Source: Microplitis mediator
Taxonomy: Eukaryota > Arthropoda > Insecta > Hymenoptera > Braconidae
DNA: 64,000 nt
NCBI RefSeq assembly: GCF_029852145.1
Contig: NC_079976.1
Span: forward strand, 11,765,104 to 11,829,103
Direction: 5' to 3'
Position 1 is the stretch's first letter. Every line of letters starts with the position of its first letter. This document shows, in pieces, positions 1 to 11,476 of this stretch. The position numbers were made by a program, and so were the translations under genes. The notes under the pieces are model-generated. The model had not been told where the DNA came from, ran no database searches, and saw only the letters and a program-made list of their open reading frames with translations.

Positions 1-1524
1 TGTATCGAAAAAATTAAAAAAGCAAATTGAAGCTTGAAATCTCTAGTTTAAAGATCATCCAGCAAAATATTTTTTTGAGCCACGGTTTTTGCGGAATCAT
101 AAGAAAAAGGTTGAGACAAAATTTTTCTAAATTTTTTGGTTTTGTTTTTTAGGTCTACGTGGCCGGGAAAAATTTTTTCAAAAAAACAAATTCATGGCTC
201 GGTTAGGAAATTTATTCAGCTACAATTTGCTTTTTTTTTGTTTCTCTATACGACGATTTGCTGCTGAGATATCAGCCTTCAAATGAAAAAGGATCCTTTT
301 GTCTTTGATTATTGATATCTCAGCAAGTAATGGTCACACAGTCATTTAAAGGGCAGCTTAATAAACTTGAATAAATTCCCTACAAGCTGCATTTTCGGTT
401 TTTTCAAAAAAAATTTTTTTTTATCCTTGATATCCATTTGAAAAACCCACAAAAAATGGCCATTTTCTGGTTTTTTAGTCAACTCACCGCTACTCTGCAA
501 GTATTGATAAAAAAAATAATGTTGCCAGGTAATTTTACAGCTTAATGTACCCCAAAAAACCCTGGAAATTTTCAGATTGATCCATTGAACCGTTTGTCCG
601 GACCGATTGCTCAAAGTTTTACAAAACAATTAAAGGAACAAGTTTTGTTCCTTAATTTGTGTAATCATTACCAAAATGAAAAAATTAATTTTTTTTGGAT
701 TTTCTTTCATTTTTGCGGTAGTTATTCAGTAAATGTATGGTAAAGAGGAAAAAAAAAAATTTTTTTCCGAAAAACGAAAAAAAAATAACCCCTCGAATAA
801 AACGTAAAAAAAAAAAAAATGTAAAAAAATTCTTGTTTGGTTTCGTTTTTTGGAAATTTTTTTTTTTTCCTCTTTACCTTACATTTACTGAATAACTAAC
901 GCAAAAATGAAAGAAAATCCAAAAAAAATTAATTTTTTCATTTTGGTAACGATACAGAGTAGCGGTGAGTTGACTAAAAAACCAGAAAATGGCCATTTTT
1001 TGTGGGTTTTTCAAATGGATATCAAGGATGAAAAAAAATTTTTTTTTGAAAAAACCGAAAATGCAGCTTGTAGGGAATTTATTCAAGTGTATTAAGCTGC
1101 CCTTTAAATGACTGTGTGACCATTACTTGCTGAGATATCAATAATCAAAAACAAACGGATCCTTTTTCATTTAAAGGCTGATATCTCAGCAGCAAATCGT
1201 CGTATAGAGAAACAAAAAAAAAGCAAATTGTAGCTGAATAAATTTCCTAACCGAGCCATGAATTCGTTTTTTTGAAAAAATTTTTCCCGGCCCCGTAGAC
1301 CTAAAAAACAAAACCAAAAAATTGAGAAAAATTTTGTCTCGACCTTTTTCTTATGATTCTGCAAAAACCGTGGCTCAAAAAAATATTTTGCTGGATGATC
1401 TTTAAACTAGAGATTTCAAGCTTCAATTTGCTTTTTTAATTTTTTCGATACATTCATTTTTCACGAAAATACAGCCTTCTAAAAATCACTAATTAATTTA
1501 TAAAATTTTCTTGTTCCTTTAATT
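1..1524. mobile_element. Long foldback (inverted-repeat) element, left end cut by the window
   Basis: The first ~735 bases and the stretch ~870-1,452 are reverse complements of each other, so the element folds into a hairpin with arms of about 600-700 bp around an A/T-rich centre near 770-860. Comparison with the relative at 51,897-52,622 places the right terminus at the TTGTTCCTTTAATT motif near 1,511-1,524; the left terminus lies outside the window. The left arm holds about 170 bp (roughly 496-667) that the right arm lacks. No transposase is encoded. It is a non-autonomous foldback or MITE-like element. Confidence 0.85.
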
Positions 1525-1936
1525 TTTTGGATAAGTGTAGTAAAAGAAACGTCAGTCATACGACGCTGTCAATGGCTGGCCAATGAATGGCTGACTTATG
1601 ATTAGCCGATTATCGGTTCGCAACGTTGGGCCATTGTTTGTGAATCAGTGGTCAATGATTGATTCTTGTTAAATGAAAAAATCTACTAATCACTTATGCA
1701 AATAACTTATTATTATAGTTTTCTTTAGTTAATACTTATTCATTCCTGATTTAAACTAAGTTTTAAATAATGAATATTTTAATTTTCCGGTTAAAGTTAT
1801 TTACAACGAACAATGAAAATACTTTTTAGTTCATTATTATTTACAATCAAAACCGCAATTTTATAACTTTAGTTATAAAAATAATTTGATTTAAAAATAA
1901 GTCATAAATTTTTATAACAAATGTCATTTTTAAAAA
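1525..1936. repeat. 5' part of a GGCC-rich repeat, split by element A
   Basis: The stretch 1,555-1,660 carries GGCCA-type motifs, and 1,700-1,935 is clearly similar to 23,560-23,800, the inner AT-rich part of the GGCC element at 23,010-24,473. The matching downstream part resumes at 3,538, so element A (1,937-3,526) was inserted into this older repeat. No coding potential is seen. Confidence 0.6.
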
Positions 1937-2214
1937 GGCCATTCGGCAGCCGAAATGGAAGGTAGAGTTTCCAATTAATCTATATAAAAAGTATCATACA
2001 TACATATCTTGTGATACATGTTAGTGTATAGTCATGATATGAAATTAGGCTCGTTTTCTAAGAGTGAGAGTAAAAAAAGACAACGACTATTTTCGATAGA
2101 GAACTTCAGATAGTTGATTTGACAAAACATTATATAGGTAATGTACTAAACTAACCTTCACGTAAGCAAAGTATAGAAATTTTAATTAGTATGAGATCAT
2201 AATTGTAATTACTA

Positions 2215-3415
<1,201 letters not shown>

Positions 3416-3537
3416 CATATATAAATTTTTCAACGAATGGTATTTTCGAACTCTACTCAACTAATTATGATAGGTTGTGACAAAATTCCTTGAAAAATCG
3501 ACCATGAGGACAAATACAATACCTAGATTTTTAAAAA

Positions 3538-4399
3538 CATCTACCTAATAATAGTGGTAGTACGAGATAATTCATTTGGAGTTTTGATGAATAATCAATG
3601 GAATTTAATAGGTTTTATTCTAAAAAAATTATGTAATTATAATAAAAATAGTACGAAATCATTTTTTTTTCTGAATAATCGGAAAAATTAATTAAGTTGC
3701 TCTTTATTCTAGTAACATGTGTTTGAGCAAGATTCTGGAGTATATATCTTGAGCAGGACCCCTAGCTGCTAGTGTCTTTCCCTACGGATATGTCTTTCGC
3801 ACGATCGTGTATCAACAAACCTATTTTTGTATGTCTTGCTGATAGTATCGTACGCAAGAATATTAAAGATATCGTGAACACGGTGCAATGAGATAGTATG
3901 TTACATATCTGGGCCAGTAATATAAGAAAAGTCTCAGATCATATGTAATGGTTGGCGGAGGCGAAGCTGCGGCTGACAAACATGTGGTCTACCACACTAC
4001 TGAGTAGTGATGTGAAGCTGACCGTCAGCTCATTTTCTGACCGTCACGCCATGGTCACAAGATCTGCTCAAGGCTTAAAATTGACCTTAATCGTTGAGCA
4101 GATTTTAAGCAAGCCATGAGGGAGTCACCTACTGTGAGTTATACTGATGCAAGAAATACATCAGACACTTTTTCTGTCCTCCGGCCGGAAAGTGGAAACT
4201 TTCGGGCCGCTGCCCTAAACGAAGTTGAAACTTTCCGGCTCCGTCGAGCAGAAAAATAGTATACGCACCTTGACCCATAAAAAAGAAAGCCTCAGACCTA
4301 GTGATGCAGAATGACGGTCATATTGAGTTTTGGTCATACGACAGAGAGGTTCTCAAACAAAGTTGTATTCAAATTTGGAATATACTAATTCTGAAAATA
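3538..4399. repeat. 3' part of the split GGCC-rich repeat, then uncharacterised sequence
   Basis: Bases 3,538-3,720 match 23,815-23,960 and continue the repeat broken by element A. From about 3,726 to 4,399 the sequence is less AT-rich and has small inverted motifs (CTGCTCAAGG...TTGAGCAG near 4,060-4,105; GAAACTTTC and CTTTCCGG motifs near 4,190-4,235). No coding frame or RNA gene is recognised there. Confidence 0.5.
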
Positions 4400-4665
4400 C
4401 ATTTTTTACCAGGGATACCAGAAGTGGCTGTGCGTGATCTTGTGGTGAGCACCGAACGATTCTCGCTGCTGCTGTCTAGCACCGGTGACTTTCCCCTCCT
4501 CCGTATTTATCGATTCTCCCAAGCAATTTTTTCTCCTGGTTTAAGCAACTTTTGTTTTCTCGGTTGGAGCATACAAAGAAACTTGCGTTAAAAGAATAGT
4601 ACTTGTTCCGAAAAATTTTATTTTTTTTGAACAAAAAAATACAATATTGCCTGAAAAAAAATGCA
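4400..4665 (+). repeat. Unclassified interspersed repeat fragment
   Basis: This segment is similar, in inverted orientation, to about 21,040-21,320. Shared landmarks are the CACCGAACNATTC and GCTGCTGCTG words, the CCGGTGA word and a run reading AATACAATATTG. The copy here is cut on its right by the GGCC element at 4,668. Function and class unknown. Confidence 0.75.
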
Positions 4666-4667
4666 TT

Positions 4668-5335
4668 TTCCCATGCAGGAACTGCCAGAGTTGAACGACT
4701 TGGCCCAGCACTGGGAGCCGAGCTTTGGCACATCTATAGTAGCCCATGCTTGGCTCAAGATTGGGTACTCAGTCCTGGCTGTTACAATGATTACCCGGCC
4801 TTGGGCCAAGACTGGGTAACCGAGCCTTGGCCATCCAATGTCAAGCCAGACTTGGACCAAGACTGGGTAACCTAGCCTTGGCCGTCCAATGGCAACTCAG
4901 ACTTGGTCCAAGGTAGGATTACCCAAGTTTGGCTATACTTATGGTTTAATAAGTAGATCATATAAACGTATCAGTTCAACATTAGAAGTTTCGTTCAGTA
5001 GCTATCGTTCGGACTTAGCAATCAGAAGGACGACAGTTCACGCTTGGAGCCCAGCAGAATTTCTACCGAGTTTTTTTTCACATCATTTACCTCCTTTAGA
5101 TAGTTTAAACGTAAATGATCATAAATTCTACGCGGTTAATAATAATAAAATTTATTTTTAATTAAATTTATTCGTTTCCTCGATGCATGGGCAAGGTCTA
5201 GCAACGAAGCATGGGCCAGGTCTGGCAACCGAGCATGGCCCAGGTCTGGCCCAGTGTTATCATTCCAGAGTCGTACTAAGCTTGGGCCAAGGTTCTACAT
5301 ACTTGGGTCAAGCCTGGGCCCGTCGTACTTTACTC
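4668..5335 (+). mobile_element. GGCC-rich MITE-like element with tRNA-like module
   Basis: The ends resemble those of the better-preserved element at 23,010-24,473: left CATGCAGGAACTGCCAGAG, right GGGCCCGTCGTACTTT. The arms carry many loosely repeated TTGGGCCAAGACTGGGTAAC-like words. The middle holds a tRNA-like segment at 4,995-5,056. No transposase is present. Termini here are degenerate, so exact ends are uncertain by a few bases. Confidence 0.6.
4995..5056 (+). repeat. tRNA-derived (SINE-like) module
   Basis: The segment contains GTAGCTATCG, then ATCAGAAGGACGACAGTTCA, then CCCAGC. It aligns with the modules at 24,031-24,092, 40,106-40,177 (minus) and 43,191-43,265 (minus), which keep recognisable tRNA A and B boxes. 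Here the B box is degraded (AGTTCACGC). It is a tRNA relic inside a repeat, not a working tRNA gene. Confidence 0.5.
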
Positions 5336-5999
5336 TCTGAGTTGCTCCAAAAAAAATATCCCTTATTTTAAGAAATATAAACTCTTGAAACAAGTAAAAA
5401 TTTTTTGATTTAAGCATAAAAATATGTTGGCGTGGGAAAAAATTTTGATTCAAGATATAAATTTCAGTATAATTGTGTACTAGGTGCAAATAAATTTTGA
5501 TTTTTCGAATCAAGCAAAGAAAACATCTTAAATCGAAAATATTTTTCGTGATTCAAAGTAACTGTTTTTTCTGTGTGGGCCATTAACAGTTGCCGATGAC
5601 TGGGCGTTAATCATCATACTTCGCCTGGCAATGGGCCATCGAAGGGCTAATTTCCAAACTTTGTATCGGCTGAAGTCTCAAACATAACTACGAAATTGTT
5701 TCAGATTTATCCAATGTATTAATAAGAGTTTACATATCCTTTATTTAATGTTAATATTTGCTGGTGAGGTAATAATAATCAAATATCACACACACACACA
5801 TTATAATTTCATCACACCGTAAATTTGTGATTGATTTATCGATAATCCATAACAGAGAATCTCCAAAAATTAGTGACCACATTATCGAGGTTAAGCGTTG
5901 CTCACCAAAACTTGTTGTCAAAAATATCTTTGAAACTAGCGCCAAGACTGATTTAGGTAGACAGTAGTAGTAGTTTTTATTGATGAATTTTATCATGTT
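5336..5999. other. Unannotated AT-rich stretch
   Basis: No gene is seen. A short GGCCA-type patch occurs at 5,576-5,650 and a small (CA)n tract at 5,788-5,799. Open frames here show no recognisable domain. Confidence 0.5.
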
Positions 6000-6149
6000 G
6001 ATGTCTACAAATTATTGCAAAACACTGAAGAAAAAGCTAAACAACTAAAATTCAAGTATGTCTCAGCATACAGAGGTAATATCTATGGCAAAATGGATGA
6101 CGACTTGCCTAAAATCCTTCTACGCACTGAGAATGGCGTAGACACTTAA
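6000..6149 (+). pseudogene. Non-LTR retrotransposon ORF1 C-terminal tail (remnant)
   Basis: The frame from 6,000 to the TAA at 6,147-6,149 reads DVYKLLQN... followed by KFKYVSAYRGNIYGKM and ...ILLRTENGVDT. This has the pattern of the C-terminal domain of ORF1/Gag-like proteins of insect Jockey-type elements, which bind element RNA (family knowledge: K-Y-V-W...N-G-K-I...R). Upstream coding sequence is lost or unrecognisable. It sits 31 bases before an ORF2 start, the usual order in such elements. Only about 50 codons remain. Confidence 0.55.
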
Positions 6150-6180
6150 ATAGCAATTATCAAATCAGCCAAATGTTACT

Positions 6181-6372
6181 ATGAGATCAACTAATATCTT
6201 TTGCTTCAACATCAATAGTTATTCAGCCCATTCAGCCCAATTCAAAGCTATAGTAAATGATTTGAAGCCGCATGTTATTAATGTGTTTGAAACATGGCTA
6301 AACCCTAATGTACATATTTCTCTCAAGGACTATTTGATACTGCACCGTGATCGTGACCCGGTTTGTCCGTAA
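6181..6372 (+). pseudogene. Non-LTR retrotransposon ORF2 endonuclease N-terminus (remnant)
   Basis: A 63-codon frame beginning at ATG 6,181 matches the start of an apurinic-type (EEP) endonuclease domain: FCFNINSYSAHSAQF, then PHVINVFETWLNP with the catalytic ETWL-type motif, then YLILHRDRDP. In intact elements this domain nicks the target DNA and is followed by a reverse transcriptase; here the homology stops after about residue 60. Directly upstream is the end of an ORF1-like frame, so 6,000-6,372 is one decayed Jockey/R1-like fragment. Confidence 0.7.
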
Positions 6373-6829
6373 AGGCAAGTGGTTTCAATCGGTCGATCAA
6401 ACCTTCAGAGCTCAAAGGCTTAACAACACACGATTTTAATATCTCGATTGAATCGTTGACGACTACTTTCGGTATTACCAGCGTTACCGACTCAACAAGA
6501 ACTTCCTCGGACCTGATTCTCGGACGACCTATGGTGAGGTCCGCGATGACACCTTGAATTACGCGACCGAGCTGCACTGCACGTCCTGACCTCCTGCTTC
6601 GTGTGTCTCAAGGCATAAAAGGTGATCTGAATAGTTGGTGAAGGAGCCCGAACTGCTGTTTAACGCTCTGAGCAAGAGAAAGGTGGAACAGCTATTAAGC
6701 GCTTGTCCGTTTAAGGTTCTTAAGACAAAAGATTTGTATTAATGTTAAATTTTAGGTTTTATTACTCTCCACCTGAAGAGAAGAGAATCAGTCAATTATA
6801 TAGTACAGAGTTTTGATCTCTTTGAGATC
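6373..6829. other. Unassigned sequence, higher GC
   Basis: A relatively GC-rich stretch with short open frames on both strands, none matching a family I recognise. It may be part of an old retroelement, since direct-repeat partners begin just downstream. Confidence 0.35.
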
Positions 6830-7015
6830 TCGCGATCAACTGACTGATTCTGCTGCTCTTCGACTAAGTACATTCTTCAAAATGTTAACGTTGCATCTCA
6901 GGTTTCCTATGAGAGAATCGTCGTGGCCCGGGTCTCATGCACCATCATCTGTTTAGACTATCCGCGAGCCACGGCCATTCTCTTATCGCAAGAGATTTCC
7001 GTTACATTGTTGGCG
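6830..7015 (+). repeat. Diverged direct repeat, copy 1
   Basis: Similar over about 190 bp to 8,545-8,735: both contain TATGAGAGAATCGTCGTG, a GGGTC(T/C)CATGCA word, AGCCACGGC and AAGAGATTTC, and end in GTTACATTGTTGG or GGTACATTGTTGG. The pair may be decayed LTRs about 1.7 kb apart, or two fragments of one family. Confidence 0.7.
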
Positions 7016-8544
7016 GTAAAAAGAAATAATGTCGCCAGCAAAGTAACGATTTATTGATTTATTAATGATTCTAAGAAGTTTCGAATCGTTTATTCGCCTA
7101 CCGTGGCGAATAAATAATTCGAGATTTCGAAAAAAAATTTCTAAAATTTTTATTTAAATATAATTAACGCCAGAATGTAACAACTGTATTATTAAATTAA
7201 AGTAATATATTCTTAATGTTGCTGTTAATAGCCAAACGGTTTAAATTCTCGATTTTCACAAATCAGATGAATTATAAAACTGACATGCCACCAAAATTAA
7301 ATTAATAAATAAAAAAATTAGAGGATGAAGGGATCGTTAAATAAAAATGCTAATGAGCAAAGTTCAATTGCAACGTTTCGCTGTATTTTCCAGCTTCATC
7401 AGGCTCTGTACCAAAAAACAAATATATGTTATAATATAAACAAAATCAATAACATGTATCGATATATCAGTCATAAACCACAAAAACTGACGCACAACAT
7501 ACCTCGAATCGCAGCTCAGCATTTGTTATTAATATTGAGCCTTGCATGCCAACTCATATATGTATTTTTGGTACTCATCGCGTAACTATTCTAGCTATAC
7601 AAGTCCGTCATACTCATAAGTTAACCAATATACTAACATGAAATTTATACAATTATGAAAATATTTTCATAATATAATACAATGTAAGTTCAAAAAACAG
7701 TTATCCAACTTCATTCTACTAAACGCTATGAATATGAGATCCACGGCTTGCCATCATATTTTTAGTTTTTAATTATCACGACCTCTTCCGATATGTGTAG
7801 GCGATTCCAATTCTTTTTAAAAACATATTTTACCGGCCATCACTCTTTTTTTATTTTTATTTTAATTTACCCTACTAATACCTATATTAACTACACATCA
7901 CCAGTAATGTGATTTAAATCATTTGGTTTTTGTTTTTTTATATTTTTCAAGTAGATTGTTGTACAGAGTACTTAAATTATTGGTGTCAGTTTTCAAATTG
8001 ATGGTCTTATTTAAATAAATATGGATCATCTCACTCACATTTCTTCTACTCTGCATAGACTCTATGTCCAGAACTTCCACTCTATCAAACAGAAAATTGT
8101 CATCCTCTAATTTTATTATTTATTATTTGATATTTGGATCTTTAAAGTTTATAAAAACAAAATTAAATTATTATTAAGATCACAAATAATCATAATTGAA
8201 CTGTCGCAAAAATTCAATCGATAATTTTTTTATCACTGATAATCAATGATAGGAGCGCCTAAGGTCTTCGGATATTGTTCATAACACGTGGCATAGACGA
8301 GCCTTCTTGTCTGACCTTCGGCTTCTCAGCATAAATTTTTAGATTCAGAAAGAAAGCAGCTGGGCTACTGTTATAAGCCCCCAGAACAGTGAAAAGCATT
8401 TGGCTGCTGGTAGCAGCAACTACTACAAGGTAGGTGATTTTTGGGCTGCCAGTAGTAGCTTCCAAACTTTAAATAAGATGTGCATATTTTAAATAAAATT
8501 AAGTCAGTACGTTTGTTTAGAGTTCTTAGCTCTTCAAGATCTTT
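7016..8544. other. AT-rich stretch between two direct repeats
   Basis: No coding domain is recognised. A patch at about 8,350-8,460 has CTGGGCTACTG and inverted CAGTAGTAGCT-like words, possibly a tiny decayed MITE. If the flanking repeats are LTRs, this would be a degraded internal region. Confidence 0.35.
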
Positions 8545-8735
8545 TGCTCGACTACCTTAATTCTATCGCTCTTCGACTATATACATTCATCAAATTGCTT
8601 ACGTTACTACTCAGATTTCTTATGAGAGAATCGTCGTGACCTGGGTCCCATGCATCATTATCTGTTTACACTATCCACAAGCCACGGCGACTCTTTTGTC
8701 ACAAGAGATTTCTGGTACATTGTTGGTATTGTATA
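8545..8735 (+). repeat. Diverged direct repeat, copy 2
   Basis: Partner of 6,830-7,015. It is directly followed by a fragment of another repeat family (8,736-8,915). Confidence 0.7.
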
Positions 8736-8915
8736 ACAGGGCTATGCTGCTACTCTAGTCGTCCTTTATCAAGGGCGCCACTGGAAGTGATAACGGCCTC
8801 TCAGGGCCGGATTTTAGATCATCAGGGTCGGTGTAAATTAATTAATTGTAAGAGAGAGGAGCGGAAGGATAATTTATAATAAATTCAATTAACTTTCTAT
8901 TCAACCTTAAGACGG
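8736..8915 (+). repeat. Fragment related to the start of the LTR-like unit at 29,775
   Basis: Shares with 29,815-29,975 the string TAACAGGGCTAT, then GTCGTCCTT, AGGGCGCCACTGGAAGT, AACGGCCTC and GTCAGGGTCGGTGTAA, followed by AGAGGAAGGATAATTTATAA-type sequence. A third, more diverged copy is at about 44,690-44,900. A partial LTR is the likeliest explanation. Confidence 0.7.
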
Positions 8916-9678
8916 TATGTATGTACGTACGTATGTAAATATCTGTAACTTTTGAACGGATAAGCCGATTTTGATCGTCAAGGTGGCACTCGACGCGGCT
9001 TGTCAATATCTAAAAGATGTGAAAATTGAGCTTGATCGGTAGGGCTCGTTCAGAGATATTCCAAAAATAAAATTTTTTCGAAAATGTTTTTTTTTGATAA
9101 CTTGTAATGTGCTCGATGGATTGATTCCAAAATCGACTGGGCGCTGAAACTTTGTAATCCGCGTTGAATGCCACCTCAAACATCAACATCGGTTCATTCG
9201 TTCAAGAGAAAACGTTGTCGAAAGAATAAAAAAAAAATTTCATTTTTAATATTAATAAGAGGAGCTCGAAAACAGCGGGAAGTTTTCGGCCAGGCCCGCA
9301 GGGTCAACCGGTAGACCGATTTTTAACTTCCCGCTAAGAAAATCAATGATTTTCGAAAAATTCGGGAAGTTGTTTTCACCCTGATTTTCGAAAATCGAGT
9401 TTTCATCAGATGTCGACGTTTTGAGGTCCTAGGAAGCTATTCTGACTATTTTCAGAATGATGTCCGAGTGTATGTATGTATGTATGTGTTATGTGTGGAT
9501 GTAAACGCTCTATAACTTTTTAAGTAATTAACCGATTTGGACGGTTAAGGTGGCAATCGAAAGAGCTTGTTAGCCATCAACTTTGCTAAAAATTTCAGAT
9601 CATTTGATTAAGTAGACGTTTTGAGGTCCTATGAAGCTATTCTGACTATTTTCAGATTGATATCCGAGTGTCTGTCTG

Positions 9679-9733
<55 letters not shown>

Positions 9734-9972
9734 CTGTGTGTGTGTGTGTGTGTCCGTGTGTGTGTGTGTGTGTAAACACTTTGTAACTTTTTCACTAATG
9801 AATCGATTTGGATGGTTAAGGCGGCAATCGAAAGAGCTTGTTGGCTGTCAACTTTTGTGAAAATTTCAGATTATTTAATCAAGTAGACTCGAAAATATTG
9901 GCGAATTACGAAAAAAAAAACTTTTTTTTTTAGTTATTTAGTGATTCCTCAGAAACGAGTTGAACGATCAAC
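8916..9972 (+). repeat. Repeat block with GTAT and TG microsatellites; left part of the host repeat of the Gypsy element
   Basis: Recurring sentences such as CCGATTTGGACGGTTAAGG, TGGCAATCGAAAGAGCTTGT and TTTTGAGGTCCTA appear in two tandem units (about 9,408-9,616 and 9,617-9,890). Simple repeats include GTATGTACGTAC near 8,918, (TA)n at about 9,684-9,712 and (TG)n at about 9,713-9,772. The block resumes after the Gypsy insertion at 19,317. No gene. Confidence 0.7.
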
Positions 9973-10678
9973 TGTAACGGGGTGGTTTGAATACCCCGAA
10001 GCTTTTCGCCAGAAGCCTCGGGTCGGGTCGGTTGCTTTCGGAGCCATGCGCGCTGTCGCTGCTCAGTAGGGCCTGAGGCCCTCAATTCTGATCGAGGCCG
10101 GTGGATTGGGTCATTCAGAGGAGTTCACTCTACTCAACAACATCTTTTCCTTCAAACGTACAATTGTCACAGTTTTGTTAATAAAATTTATATTAATTTT
10201 TTTTGTGAGTTGACTACCAGGATGTCAAGGCGTATTATACCAACTGTAAGTTTTATACTCTTGTTTACTGATTAATAACGATTGATATTAAAAGTTCTTG
10301 TTGATGATACGTGAGTATTTTCCTCTCTTTCTGCTCTGTACGGTTCTAGGCCCTTCTGGCAACCTCTCTAGCGTTTTCAATTAACTCTCTTTATTATTAC
10401 TTTTTACACATGTTCTTTATTAAATAGTATGTAACTCATTGAATATTCTTATCAATAAAATATAATTAACTATGAACACTGTATTACTGATATACGTATA
10501 AATATCCTTAATTTTATTTAGTAATAAGTAGTTGAGTAAGTACACCGCGTGCCCGGTGAGTTTTGTCCACCCCTGAGATTAAGGTAATTATACTCTTATT
10601 ATTAACAATTATATATTATATTTGTTCTTAACCCTGCTCGCTGATCACTTGGCACGGGGATCAGGGAGAGGTGTTATA
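9973..10678 (+). repeat. 5' LTR of the Gypsy element
   Basis: 706 bp, begins TGTAACGGGG and ends GTGTTATA, nearly identical to 18,611-19,316. The expected terminal pair would be TGTAAC/GTTACA; both LTRs show GTTATA. It should hold the promoter and poly(A) signals; an AATAAAAT word occurs near 10,180. Confidence 0.95.
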
Positions 10679-10680
10679 TT

Positions 10681-10691
10681 TGGCGCCCAAC
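10681..10691 (+). promoter_or_regulatory. Primer binding site
   Basis: TGGCGCCCAAC lies two bases after the 5' LTR, where the minus-strand primer tRNA anneals. The TGGCGCC start matches tRNAs ending in GGCGCCA, often Lys-type; the tRNA identity is inferred only. Confidence 0.85.
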
Positions 10692-11366
10692 AGAAATTCA
10701 TTAAAAAAAAAAAAAAAAAAAAAAAAAATAAAAATTAGATTACTTAAAAATAGCTAGAGAATAAAGAGAGGAAAGGAAAAAAACGTGAGGGAAAACCCTA
10801 GGGATTAAAACTAGTGTTTTATCTGTAGAAAATAGCATTAAAATTATAAATAACGCGACAAATTGGCGGGAAAATTCCCCAACAGACACGTAAATTGGTC
10901 ATAAGAAAATTGTACGAGTACTCATATGCATGCTAAATTAAAAACAAATTAAGAGATAAAATCGGTGATCAAAGAAAGTAAAGTGAATAATTCGGTTTGC
11001 AGTAAACTTACTGAGTACAAAAGTTTTACTCGGAGATTAAGGATTAAAATCTGAAAATAGAAATAGTATATTGGATGAGTAATGGTCGTAAATCCTCAAG
11101 AAATCTTTCAATAGAAGTCACAGAATTTAATTCCCTGCAGTACTTAACTAAAAATAAATACAAGTAATTGTTTCTAAGAAGAGAATTAGTAATAATTCGA
11201 ACATTCAAAACTTAACGGACAGAATCATAAATTAACTGTCCTTGGTCAAAATTTTTGGAAAATTCTAATCTCAAAAATTTAACTATAAGTGAATAAATTA
11301 TTTCTTTCTTTGTTCAACAAACTCTCTCTGGAAAAATGATAATAATAATGATAATAAGACTTAAGT

Positions 11367-11411
<45 letters not shown>

Positions 11412-11476
11412 CTCGGAACCGAAAAATTTAACTGATAAAAACTTATAAATTAAAATTTGAGAAATACAAATAAATT
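10692..11476 (+). other. 5' leader of the Gypsy element
   Basis: Untranslated region of about 785 bases between primer binding site and gag, with poly(A) runs near 10,704-10,728 and 11,373-11,406. The packaging signal should lie here but I cannot point to it. Confidence 0.7.

Noticed and set aside
6323..6577. Coding sequence on either strand
   Set aside because: Two overlapping opposite frames of 60-85 codons; neither matches a known domain.
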